Assembly (NCBI GenBank): GCA_028708585.1
Contig: JAQVYO010000018.1
Location: 1 to 17,116, forward strand
Direction: 5' to 3'
DNA length: 17,116 nt
DNA from: Oscillospiraceae bacterium
GTDB taxonomy: Bacteria > Bacillota > Clostridia > Oscillospirales > Oscillospiraceae
Positions 6,657 through 13,370 of this stretch are shown in pieces. A model generated the notes under the pieces. That model did no database searches. It was not told the origin of the DNA and worked only from the letters and a program-made list of their open reading frames with translations. Position 1 is the first letter of the stretch. Each line of letters opens with the position of its first letter. The position numbers and the translations under genes were made by a program.

Positions 6657-7394
6657 GTGCAGCACATTTCCGGCTGTGTCCGCCGCTGCTTAGAAGATTA
6701 TGACATGGTCGCTCCGGGTGATACCATTGCAGTCGCTCTGTCCGGCGGAAAAGATTCCCTCACGCTCCTTTGCGCGCTTGCCGAACTCCGGCGGTATTTT
6801 CCCATTCCCTATACGCTAAACGCTATCACTTTGGATATGGGCATTCCCGGAATGGACTTTTCCCCTCTTTCGGAATTCTGCAAAACGCTGGACGTTCCCC
6901 ATTTCATAATTCCGACGCACATTTACCATCTTTTGTTTGAGGAACGGCACGAAAAAAACCCCTGTTCCCTCTGCGCCAAGCTGCGCCGGGGGGCGCTCAG
7001 CCGGGTGCTTGGGGAACGGGGTATTCAAAAAATCGCGCTGGGCCATCATTATGACGACGCGGTGGAAACCTTCCTTCTTTCCCTTTTGTTTGAAGGGAGG
7101 CTTTCTTGTTTTCAGCCAGTGACATATTTAAGCCGCAGCGGAATCACCCAGATCCGCCCCCTGCTTTATGTGGGAGAACCCACGATCCAGGCGGCGGCAA
7201 AACGGCTGGCGCTTCCAGTTGTGCGCAATCCGTGTCCCGCAAACGGCTATACCAAACGGCAAGAGGTCAAAGAGCTTCTGTCCAATTGGGAAGAGCGGTA
7301 TCCCGGTCTTCGGGCGCGCATTTTCGGTTCCATACAGCGCCTGCCCCTAACCGGCTGGGCGCCGAAAGAAAAAAGGCGGCGCCCTTTGCCGTAA
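6657..7394 (+). CDS. TtcA-like tRNA thiolation PP-loop ATPase
   Basis: 245 residues from a GTG start at 6657, with AAAGGA (6641-6646) 10 bases upstream; a TTG at 6648 is too close to that site. The PP-loop SGGKDS is at 29-34 and binds ATP to adenylate a tRNA base. C103xxC106 and C193 (in NPCP) match the three cysteines that hold the [4Fe-4S] cluster in TtcA. ALGHHYDDAVETFLLSLLF (127-145) is another family block. TtcA makes 2-thiocytidine at position 32 of some tRNAs. The Clostridial paralogues are shorter and more varied than the enterobacterial enzyme, so the exact modified base is uncertain. It stands alone, divergent from rplM and convergent with bofA. Its basic C-terminal tail is poorly conserved in appearance. 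Confidence 0.83.
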   Translation: MQHISGCVRRCLEDYDMVAPGDTIAVALSGGKDSLTLLCALAELRRYFPIPYTLNAITLDMGIPGMDFSPLSEFCKTLDVPHFIIPTHIYHLLFEERHEKNPCSLCAKLRRGALSRVLGERGIQKIALGHHYDDAVETFLLSLLFEGRLSCFQPVTYLSRSGITQIRPLLYVGEPTIQAAAKRLALPVVRNPCPANGYTKRQEVKELLSNWEERYPGLRARIFGSIQRLPLTGWAPKEKRRRPLP

Positions 7395-7403
7395 AATCAG
7401 GAG

Positions 7404-7430
7404 AAAGCGCCTATTCTAATACGGCGTTTC
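7404..7430 (-). terminator. Weak hairpin between convergent ttcA-like gene and bofA
   Basis: AAAGCGCC (7404-7411) can pair with GGCGTTTC (7423-7430) with one bulge. On the minus strand it overlaps the bofA stop codon and is followed, after CTCCTG, by ATTTT. The gap between the two converging stop codons is only 34 bases, so any terminator must lie here or inside the genes. Confidence 0.3.
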
Positions 7431-7698
7431 AGTGTAAAAAGGTCCATTTCAGCATCAGCAGCAGGGCAAAACCCGGCGCCCCCAGAAGCCCCAGCGCAAA
7501 GGCGTTTATGAGGTTGACCCCCAGCGAGACACCGATTATGCTCCCTGCTTGGGAAAACAAAGCCAGAGCACCCAAACCCAAAAGCGTCCGGGCTGCCAGC
7601 TTATATAGCCAGCGCAGGGGTTTCCGCAGCAAAATCAGAATCCCCAAAAGGACAAGTCCCCCCAGAACATAGGGCAAGCTGTCAACCAAAAGATTCAT
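7429..7698 (-). CDS. bofA: BofA-family pro-sigma-K processing inhibitor
   Basis: 89 residues with two hydrophobic segments (about 8-24 and 36-58) and a hydrophobic C-terminus. The family signature GVNLINA (60-66) and APGFALLLML (74-83) is present. In Bacillus, BofA sits in the outer forespore membrane with SpoIVFA and holds the SpoIVFB protease inactive until the forespore signals engulfment, which delays sigma-K activation. The ATG at 7696-7698 has GAGG about 8 bases upstream. It follows yaaL, as in Bacillus (recR-yaaL-bofA). It supports a spore-forming ancestry, although BofA homologues also occur in lineages whose sigma-K pathway is reduced. Confidence 0.88.
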   Translation of the reverse strand: MNLLVDSLPYVLGGLVLLGILILLRKPLRWLYKLAARTLLGLGALALFSQAGSIIGVSLGVNLINAFALGLLGAPGFALLLMLKWTFLH

Positions 7699-7737
7699 AC
7701 AACCAACCTCATTTATGTAACCATTTCGTTTTTTTGG

Positions 7738-7776
7738 GAGAGCCGGGCGACAGGGGTCTTCCCTTGCCCGGCTCTC
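7738..7776 (-). repeat. Strong hairpin overlapping the yaaL stop codon
   Basis: GAGAGCCGGGC (7738-7748) and GCCCGGCTCTC (7766-7776) are perfect 11-bp arms. An inner AGGG/CCCT pairing prolongs the stem. On the minus strand the stem is followed by CCAAAAAAACG, an A-run rather than a U-tract, so it does not fit an intrinsic terminator for yaaL. It lies between yaaL and bofA and could stabilise or process the mRNA. Confidence 0.6.
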
Positions 7777-8011
7777 ATTTCCTGGCCGTTTCTTTCAGTG
7801 TACGGAGAAGAAAGTTATAACGAGCCTGCAAGGCATTGATTTCAAAGACGCAGGATTCGATCAGATCCGAATCACATACATTGTTAAAACTCAAATGCGC
7901 CTGATGCAGGTATTGTTTCGTCCGTTCGATTTCTTCCACCAATTCCCTGCGTTCTATCTCTTCGATATTTTTCACCTTCTTCCAAAAAATCAATTTGACG
8001 GCTGTAGGCAT
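7775..8011 (-). CDS. yaaL: DUF2508 family protein, YaaL-like
   Basis: 78 residues, almost wholly helical and charged. Marks of the family are a short basic N-terminus followed by EIERTKQYLHQAHLSFNNVCD and a C-terminal ARYNFLLRTLKE. It has no membrane segment or catalytic motif. The function of YaaL is unknown, but it is adjacent to bofA in Bacillus, and the same order here strengthens the assignment. The ATG at 8009-8011 is preceded by AAGGAAGGAAG, a purine-rich but imperfect ribosome binding site. The recR gene that usually precedes it is absent; the upstream gene is an anti-sigma factor with its own terminator. Confidence 0.78.
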   Translation of the reverse strand: MPTAVKLIFWKKVKNIEEIERRELVEEIERTKQYLHQAHLSFNNVCDSDLIESCVFEINALQARYNFLLRTLKETARK

Positions 8012-8032
8012 ACGGCTCTTCCTTCCTTTTGT

Positions 8033-8038
8033 ATTATA
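8033..8038 (-). promoter_or_regulatory. Candidate -10 element for yaaL-bofA
   Basis: A perfect TATAAT on the minus strand lies 22 bases before the yaaL ATG. No good -35 occurs at 16-18 bases; a TTGACC lies only 10 bases upstream of it. The promoter may depend on another sigma factor or an activator. Confidence 0.35.
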
Positions 8039-8094
8039 TTTTTAGTTTGGTCAATTATTCCAGCATTTAAACCGCCCTTTTTTCTTTGCCATGC

Positions 8095-8137
8095 AAAAAG
8101 GGCCTGACCCGCGCAAATCGCGCAAAGGCAGACCCTT
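8095..8137 (-). terminator. Terminator of the dusB/ECF/anti-sigma transcript
   Basis: On the minus strand, AAGGG-x-CTG pairs with CAG-x-CCCTT, with an inner GCGC/GCGC stem, and is followed by TTTTTGC. It lies about 165 bases past the anti-sigma stop and separates that operon from yaaL. The intervening 8138-8300 stretch has no believable gene. Confidence 0.65.
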
Positions 8138-8300
8138 CGTAAAAATAAAACGCTTCATCAAAAGCCAGCAAGCCCTTTCTCCCCTCCCTTGTTTCGAGGC
8201 AATTCCCCGGGAAATGGCGGCTTGTGACAATCCCCGGCAGTTTCTGAAAAATATTCTGAGAGATCTTGCTAAGCGAAAGGCACGGCCCGCCGCCAAATTC

Positions 8301-9215
8301 TCAGTTGCTGGCGTGAAACAAAACAAGTCCTGTTTGGGCGTTTGAATCTATGTTTTCCCCTGTGGTATCCAGGGTATATTGGACTCCTTTGGCCTCCCAG
8401 GAAGCCAAAAACGCGTTAAATTCCTCTTTGTTTAAAATTAAATAAGTGGCGTTTGGGCTGCTTTCCGGCGGAGCAGCCGCGGAACGTGCCGTTAAAACCG
8501 CAAAGTAAGGCCCGCCCTTCCATTGAGAGGCTTGAGAGGAGCCGGCGCAGGGACTGCTGGAAATGGCGGTTTCCGTTTCCAAAGGTCTGTTCACGGTGGG
8601 CCTTTTTGCGCCGGCAGTGGAGATCCCGTTCCCCGGGCCGGGGGCGGCCTCTGTTTCCCGGAAAGCGGTTTCCTGCGGCTCATCCGTCTCGGAGACAGAG
8701 CCGGATGAACTTTCCGCATTCTGTTCGCCGGAGGGATTCGATTCTTTTGCCGCGGCGTTTTTCTCCCGGGAGGCGCTTTTATCCTTCGCAAAGGTCCTGC
8801 ATTTCGCTTGGGACGAAGGGGAAGAAACCGGCTCCGCCGGCGCGGCATAGGCACTGGCAGAGGGCGCGTTGGACGCCACGGGCCTTCCATCCGCCGGGCT
8901 TTCCCGGAAAAGAAAGATGCTTCCCACCCCCAGCAGCACCACACAAAACATGGCAGCCATAGCGGTTATAGACCGGATCATGGATTTTATCCTGCGGGCG
9001 GCGGCAGCCCGGGCTACCGCCTTTTCCGCGAAATCCGGCGGAGGTTCCCGCTGAAGAGACGCAACCGCTTCGGACAGCTCTCGCAGCTCATCCAACAGCG
9101 CGCTGCACTCCGGGCAATCTGCGAGGTGCGCTTGCAGCGCCCTTTCCTCTTCCCGGGTCAGCATTCCGTCCAAATACGCGCTGATTTGCTCCCCATACCA
9201 TGAGCAGTCATTCAT
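8301..9215 (-). CDS. Zinc-finger transmembrane anti-sigma factor (RsiW-like N-terminus)
   Basis: 304 residues. The N-terminal cytosolic part has the ZAS-type HxxxCxxC motif, His30, Cys34 and Cys37, within QAHLADCPECSALLDEL, which binds the partner sigma factor. One membrane helix lies at about 80-103. The extracellular part begins with a low-complexity Ser/Ala/Pro/Glu linker (about 105-225) and ends with a folded-looking domain (about 235-304) that includes ATYLILNKEEFNAFLASW and ends TGLVLFHASN. I do not recognise that end domain. The ATG overlaps the sigma gene's TGA in an ATGA junction, and AAGGAGG lies 7 bases upstream inside the sigma gene. The context fits a membrane anti-sigma that is inactivated by regulated proteolysis. 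The signal is unknown. Confidence 0.87.
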   Translation of the reverse strand: MNDCSWYGEQISAYLDGMLTREEERALQAHLADCPECSALLDELRELSEAVASLQREPPPDFAEKAVARAAAARRIKSMIRSITAMAAMFCVVLLGVGSIFLFRESPADGRPVASNAPSASAYAAPAEPVSSPSSQAKCRTFAKDKSASREKNAAAKESNPSGEQNAESSSGSVSETDEPQETAFRETEAAPGPGNGISTAGAKRPTVNRPLETETAISSSPCAGSSQASQWKGGPYFAVLTARSAAAPPESSPNATYLILNKEEFNAFLASWEAKGVQYTLDTTGENIDSNAQTGLVLFHASN

Positions 9216-9820
9216 ACAGGTTCCTCCTTTCCTGTTTTTTTAGACGCCGCGCGGTCTGGAAAGTTCCCCTCCCGAATCAGGATCTCCCGGAGATGCAAAC
9301 GTGCCCTGGCAAGGCGGGACTTCACCGTGCCCGGTTCCAGCTGCAGCACCGCGCCGATTTCTTCATAAGACAATCCTCCGATCTCACGGAGCACCAAAAT
9401 TTCCCGATGGTCCTGGGACAATTTCCGCATACCCTGCTCCACCGCGCAAAGCAGCTCCCGGTTTTCCATCCGTTCCTGGGGACTCTGATTGGTATCCGGC
9501 AGATCCAGAATCCGCCCGTTTTTCTCCTCCATGGAGACATGGGAGCTTTTCCTTCGTTTTTCGCGGCGCAGAAAATCAATGCAGACATTAGAGGCAAGCC
9601 GGTACAGCCATGTGGAAAAGCTGCTCTCCATTTTAAAGGTGGATATTCGCTTAAACGCAACGAAAAAGGCTTCCTGCGCCACATCCCGGGCATCCTCCGG
9701 ATGCCTCGTCATGTGCAGCGCCAGATTGTAGACCAAGCGCTCATGGGCAAGAACCAGCGCTTCAAACGCCTTTTGATCGCCCTCTTTCGCACGGATCACC
9801 AATTCCCGTTCCTGTTCCAA
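9212..9820 (-). CDS. ECF RNA polymerase sigma factor (SigW-like)
   Basis: 202 residues. Region 2 covers about 20-90 with LVYNLALHMTRHPEDARDVAQE and TFKMESSFSTWLYRLASNVC, ending in a basic RREKRRK stretch. Region 4 covers about 130-180 with LSQDHREILVLREIGGLSYEE and a helix-turn-helix ending GTVKSRLARAR. There is no sigma region 3, as in ECF sigmas. The start is TTG at 9818-9820: no ATG fits the family N-terminus (MEQERELVIRAKEGD), and a GAGGTGAGG purine tract, which spans the dusB stop, precedes it. Only 6 bases separate it from dusB. It is translationally coupled to its anti-sigma factor. Its regulon cannot be read from the window; no matching AAC/CGTC-type autoregulated promoter was recognised. 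Confidence 0.92.
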   Translation of the reverse strand: MEQERELVIRAKEGDQKAFEALVLAHERLVYNLALHMTRHPEDARDVAQEAFFVAFKRISTFKMESSFSTWLYRLASNVCIDFLRREKRRKSSHVSMEEKNGRILDLPDTNQSPQERMENRELLCAVEQGMRKLSQDHREILVLREIGGLSYEEIGAVLQLEPGTVKSRLARARLHLREILIREGNFPDRAASKKTGKEEPV

Positions 9821-9826
9821 ACCGCC

Positions 9827-10804
9827 TCACCTCAGTTCTCGTTTGATCCGCTCCGTAATCCGGTAGATATCCTGCAGGGAAGAAACCGCAACAATGTCTT
9901 TTTTTAAATATCCGGAATAAGGCACGCCCTTTAAATACCAGGCCAGGTGCCGCCGCGCTTCCAGACAGGCAAGCTTTTCCCCTTTACCGGCGGCCGCCAG
10001 TTCAATCTGGCGCACAGCGGTATCCATCCGTTCCCGCAGGGGCGGAAGAAGCGGCTCCGGCTTTCCATCCAAAAGGGCCGCTGCCTGCTGAAAAATCCAG
10101 GGGTTTCCGAACACGCCCCGGCCGATCATCGCCATATCCGCCCCGGTATAGTTTAAGATGTGGACCGCTTCCCTGGCGGAAAAAACATCCCCGTTGGCGA
10201 TCACCGGAATGGAAACGGCCTCTTTCACCGCGCGGATGCAGTCCCAGTCCGCCCGGCCGGAATACATCTGCACCCGGGTCCGCCCGTGGACGCCGATAGC
10301 CGACGCTCCGGCGGCTTCCACCGCTTTGGCCAGCTCCACCACATTGGCGCTGCCCCTGTCCCATCCTTTTCGGGTCTTCACCGTTACAGGAACGCCCCCC
10401 GCGCCGCGCACCACAGCCTCAACAATCCGCCCTGCTTTGTCCAGATCCCGCATTAGGGCGCTGCCGTCCCCGGAAGACACAATCTTGGGAACCGGGCAGC
10501 CCATATTGATGTCGATGATATCCGCTCCGGAAAGCGAAACCGCAATGGACGCGGCTTCTTCCATACAGGAAGGATCGCTGCCGAAAATTTGAACGGCCGC
10601 GGGATGCTCCGTTTCGCCCAGCCTTAAAAGCACGGCGGTTTTTTTATCTCCGTAGCAAAGCGCTTTGGCGCTGACCATTTCCGTGCAGGTAAGCCCCGCC
10701 CCCAATTCCCGGCAAATGGTGCGAAACGCAACATCGGTCACCCCCGCCATGGGAGCCAGGGCCAGCTGGTTCCTAATTGTAACTCTGCCAATTTCTACGG
10801 CCAT
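9827..10804 (-). CDS. dusB: tRNA-dihydrouridine synthase B
   Basis: 325 residues, normal for DusB. The FMN-binding TIM barrel begins LALAPMAGVTDVAFR, and the catalytic cysteine lies in NMGCPVPKIV. KTRKGWD, IGVHGRTRVQMYSG, PVIANGDVFS and MIGRGVFGNPWIF follow in family order; the last groups bind FMN phosphate and tRNA. It reduces uridines in the tRNA D-loop with NADPH. I chose ATG 10802-10804, with GGAGG 7 bases upstream, rather than an in-frame start 21 bases further out. It is the first gene of an operon with the ECF sigma and anti-sigma genes. Confidence 0.93.
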   Translation of the reverse strand: MAVEIGRVTIRNQLALAPMAGVTDVAFRTICRELGAGLTCTEMVSAKALCYGDKKTAVLLRLGETEHPAAVQIFGSDPSCMEEAASIAVSLSGADIIDINMGCPVPKIVSSGDGSALMRDLDKAGRIVEAVVRGAGGVPVTVKTRKGWDRGSANVVELAKAVEAAGASAIGVHGRTRVQMYSGRADWDCIRAVKEAVSIPVIANGDVFSAREAVHILNYTGADMAMIGRGVFGNPWIFQQAAALLDGKPEPLLPPLRERMDTAVRQIELAAAGKGEKLACLEARRHLAWYLKGVPYSGYLKKDIVAVSSLQDIYRITERIKRELR

Positions 10805-10848
10805 TTCAGATCCTCCGTAACTCAAACTGTCGAAAAAAGTATGTTTTT

Positions 10849-10876
10849 AGTATATCATAAAAATTCCCGTTGACAA
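10849..10876 (-). promoter_or_regulatory. Promoter of the dusB/ECF/anti-sigma operon
   Basis: On the minus strand TTGTCA (10871-10876) and TATACT (10849-10854) are separated by 16 bases. The start would fall near 10842, about 38 bases before the dusB ATG. Confidence 0.65.
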
Positions 10877-10969
10877 ATCCATTCCTGTTTTACAGCGGGG
10901 GCTTTTAACTCTATGGCGATGGTCCTCCCGCTCCCGCAAAATTCACGACTGGAACAAGCTTTCGGCGCA

Positions 10970-10975
10970 TATAGT
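10970..10975 (+). promoter_or_regulatory. Possible -10 element for the ykfB-like gene
   Basis: TATAGT lies 89 bases before the epimerase ATG, but no good -35 is found 15-18 bases upstream. Just downstream a GCCGCA/TGCGGC hairpin (10985-10990 and 10994-10999) would be part of the leader. Confidence 0.25.
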
Positions 10976-11063
10976 AAAAATATCGCCGCATTCTGCGGCA
11001 AAGCGCGGCTTCCCCGGCCAGGGCCGCTGCGTTCAGCTACGGCAAAAAGGTGATGCAAGAGAG

Positions 11064-12158
11064 ATGAAAATTCAAGATATTCAAACGGGAGAGCTCAGCC
11101 TTCCCTTGCTGCGCCCCTTTCACACGGCACTGCGCACGGTAAAACGGCTCTCCTCCGTTGTGGTGCGCGTACAATCCACAACGGGAGAAACCGGCTATGG
11201 GGAAGCGCCGCCCACCGCCGCCATCACCGGAGAGACAAAAGATTCCATTCTTTCCGCCATACATTCTTTTATTCGTCCGGCTCTCCTCGACATGGACCTT
11301 TCCAATTTGGAAGACGTATTTTCCCGGCTGAGCAGTTGTGTCCCCAAAAACCATTCCGCGAAAGCGGCGGTGGATATTGCTCTTTACGACCTGTATGGAA
11401 AACATCTGGGAAAGCCGCTTTACGCGCTTCTGGGCGGAAACCGCCGGGAACTGGAAACCAGCCTGACCATTTCTTTGGATACCCCTGATCAAATGGCAGA
11501 AGACAGCCTAAACGCCATCCGGAAAGGCTGCCGGATTTTAAAACTCAAACTGGGGCGCGGGGGAAACATGGACATCCGGCGGGTTTCCGCCGTCCGGGAA
11601 GCGGTCGGCCCCCAGATCCGCCTTTGGGTAGATGCCAATCAGGGATGGACGCCCTGGGAAGCCATTCTTACCGTCTCCGCCATGGAGCAGATGGGACTGC
11701 ATGTGGAGCTTGTGGAACAGCCTGTGGACGCCCGGAACCTTATGGGGATGCAGATGGTCACCCGTCAGGTGAACACCCCTGTCTTGGCGGATGAAAGCGT
11801 CTTTTCCCTTCTGGACGCTCAGAAGGTGCTGGAGAGGAACGCCGCCGACGCCATCAACATCAAGTTGATGAAAACAGGCGGCATCCACAGCGCCTTAACG
11901 CTCTGCGAAACCGCCGCCGCCCACGGAGCCCCGTGTATGATGGGTTGCATGCTGGAAAGCAAAATCGCCGTCTCCGCCGCCGCCCATCTGGCTGCCGCCA
12001 AGTCCGTTTTTGCCTGGACCGATTTGGACGGCCCCCTGCTGTGCAGGACAGATCCTTTTGAGGGGGGGGCCATCTTTTCTCCCGGAAAAATTCTGCTCAC
12101 GGACGCGCCCGGCCTGGGCATCACAAAGACCCCTTGTTCCCGCTGGAGCGGATCCTAA
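11064..12158 (+). CDS. ykfB: Dipeptide (L-Ala-D/L-Glu) epimerase, enolase superfamily
   Basis: 364 residues. The N-terminal capping domain (about 1-125) is followed by a barrel with the superfamily ligands. KLK at Lys160 and Lys162 supplies one acid/base; D190-A-N, Glu218 and Asp243 bind Mg2+; Lys267 in INIKLMKTGG is the opposing base. MGCMLESK (293-300) and DLDGP (320-324) are typical of the Ala-Glu epimerase subgroup. It converts the L-Ala-D-Glu released from peptidoglycan to L-Ala-L-Glu so that it can be cleaved and reused. AAGGTGA lies 10 bases before the ATG. A G8 run at 12062-12069 sits about 30 codons from the end. The two next genes are recycling peptidases, which supports this substrate, though other dipeptide specificities exist in the subgroup. 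Confidence 0.87.
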   Translation: MKIQDIQTGELSLPLLRPFHTALRTVKRLSSVVVRVQSTTGETGYGEAPPTAAITGETKDSILSAIHSFIRPALLDMDLSNLEDVFSRLSSCVPKNHSAKAAVDIALYDLYGKHLGKPLYALLGGNRRELETSLTISLDTPDQMAEDSLNAIRKGCRILKLKLGRGGNMDIRRVSAVREAVGPQIRLWVDANQGWTPWEAILTVSAMEQMGLHVELVEQPVDARNLMGMQMVTRQVNTPVLADESVFSLLDAQKVLERNAADAINIKLMKTGGIHSALTLCETAAAHGAPCMMGCMLESKIAVSAAAHLAAAKSVFAWTDLDGPLLCRTDPFEGGAIFSPGKILLTDAPGLGITKTPCSRWSGS

Positions 12159-12277
12159 AAAAGCTTTCCCGAATTGGTTAAAAATAAAAAGGCCCAAAAT
12201 CAGCGGATGGAAATCGCCTGAAAAGAGGAAAGCCATCCTCATAAACATCCATCGGCTTTGACCTGGAGGTGTTTCAA

Positions 12278-13207
12278 ATGATCTTGCCAAAGCCATTATT
12301 CCCCGGCGCGCGGGTCGCGCTCCTCTGCCCCTCGGGCGCAGTTCCGGAGGAACGCCTGGCCCCTTCCCTGGAGGCTCTGTGCGCCTTGGGGCTTCAGCCG
12401 GTGGTTTATCCCAGCTGCCGCGCGCGTCACGGATATCTGGCAGGGCTGGACGCGCTGCGGGCCGACGATCTGAACCGGGCATTTTTAGACCCTTCCATCG
12501 ACGGTATTCTTCCTCTCCGGGGAGGATACGGCGCAAACCGCATTCTCCCCTTGCTGGACTTTAATACCATACGGCAGGTTCCAAAATATTTTGGCGGCTA
12601 CAGCGACTGCACTGCGCTGCACATTGCTTTCAACCAACTGGGCGGGTTTATCACCTACCACACCGTTATGCCCGCAACAGAATACTACAGGCCCTTGGAC
12701 CCATATACCATGGATCATCTGTGCAGAGCCATGTTTGGAACGCTTATAGGCCCGCTGAACAACCCCCGGGGCTATCCCCTCCGTGTCCTAGCGGACGGAT
12801 TTGCCGCCGCTCCTCTTTGCGGGGGAAATCTTTCCCTGCTGGCTGATTCCCTGGGAACGCCGTGGGAAATCGATACCAGAGGCAAAATTTTATTTCTTGA
12901 AGACGTGGGGGAACCGCTCTACCGGATCGACGCAATGCTGACCCAGCTGCGCAATGCAGGAAAATTTTCAGACTGCGCGGGGATTTTATTGGGATCCTTT
13001 TCGGGCTGCGCCCCAGAACATCCGGAACTGGACCTGTCCCTGGATGAAATCTTCCGGGAACTGCTGGCGCCCGTCGGGAAGCCCGTCCTTGCGGGATTTG
13101 CCTGTGGGCACACAAGACCCACTGCCGCTCTTCCCCTGGGCGCCGTTCTTACGATGGAAGCAACTGCCAAAGCGCCCCGATTGTCCCTTGTGCCCGGCCT
13201 TGAATAG
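12278..13207 (+). CDS. ykfA: LD-carboxypeptidase, peptidase family S66
   Basis: 309 residues. The N-terminal domain has RGGYG (81-85) and the nucleophile motif FGGYSDCTAL with Ser109. The C-terminal domain has ILFLEDVGEPLYRID with Glu208 and FACGHTRPT with His278, completing the Ser-Glu-His triad. No signal peptide is present, so it acts in the cytosol, cutting an L,D-bond such as that to the terminal D-Ala of murein tetrapeptides. I chose ATG 12278, 8 bases after GGAGG (12265-12269), over a GTG at 12269 that overlaps that site. It lies 119 bases after the epimerase, with no terminator in between. Confidence 0.88.
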   Translation: MILPKPLFPGARVALLCPSGAVPEERLAPSLEALCALGLQPVVYPSCRARHGYLAGLDALRADDLNRAFLDPSIDGILPLRGGYGANRILPLLDFNTIRQVPKYFGGYSDCTALHIAFNQLGGFITYHTVMPATEYYRPLDPYTMDHLCRAMFGTLIGPLNNPRGYPLRVLADGFAAAPLCGGNLSLLADSLGTPWEIDTRGKILFLEDVGEPLYRIDAMLTQLRNAGKFSDCAGILLGSFSGCAPEHPELDLSLDEIFRELLAPVGKPVLAGFACGHTRPTAALPLGAVLTMEATAKAPRLSLVPGLE

Positions 13208-13268
13208 CCGCTTGGAAACCAGTGCGCGCCAGCACGAATATTTTTCTCTCTCCCCACCGGTGTTTCCC

Positions 13269-13298
13269 TTGAAAACGCCATAGGCATTTGCATAAAAT
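13269..13298 (+). promoter_or_regulatory. Internal promoter for the NlpC/P60 gene
   Basis: TTGAAA (13269-13274) and TAAAAT (13293-13298) are separated by 18 bases. It lies in the 163-base gap after the LD-carboxypeptidase gene and would give a leader of about 65 bases. Confidence 0.5.
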
Positions 13299-13370
13299 GG
13301 AGAATATCTACCGTTCTTTTACGCAGGCCTTACATAAGCAGGCAAGGCGCCGGAACAAAGGAGGAACACC

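Noticed and set aside
8138..8300. Considered as SRP RNA, 6S RNA or tmRNA near yaaL
   Set aside because: None of the conserved core sequences of those RNAs is visible on either strand; kept only as a 3' untranslated region.
8051..8326. A 91-codon open frame on the - strand between the anti-sigma gene and yaaL
   Set aside because: It begins inside the anti-sigma coding region without a ribosome binding site, runs through a terminator and has no protein-like pattern.
11895..12536. A 213-codon open frame on the - strand across the epimerase/LD-carboxypeptidase junction
   Set aside because: It is antisense to two genes with intact catalytic motifs, and the peptide is low-complexity Arg/Pro/Gly.
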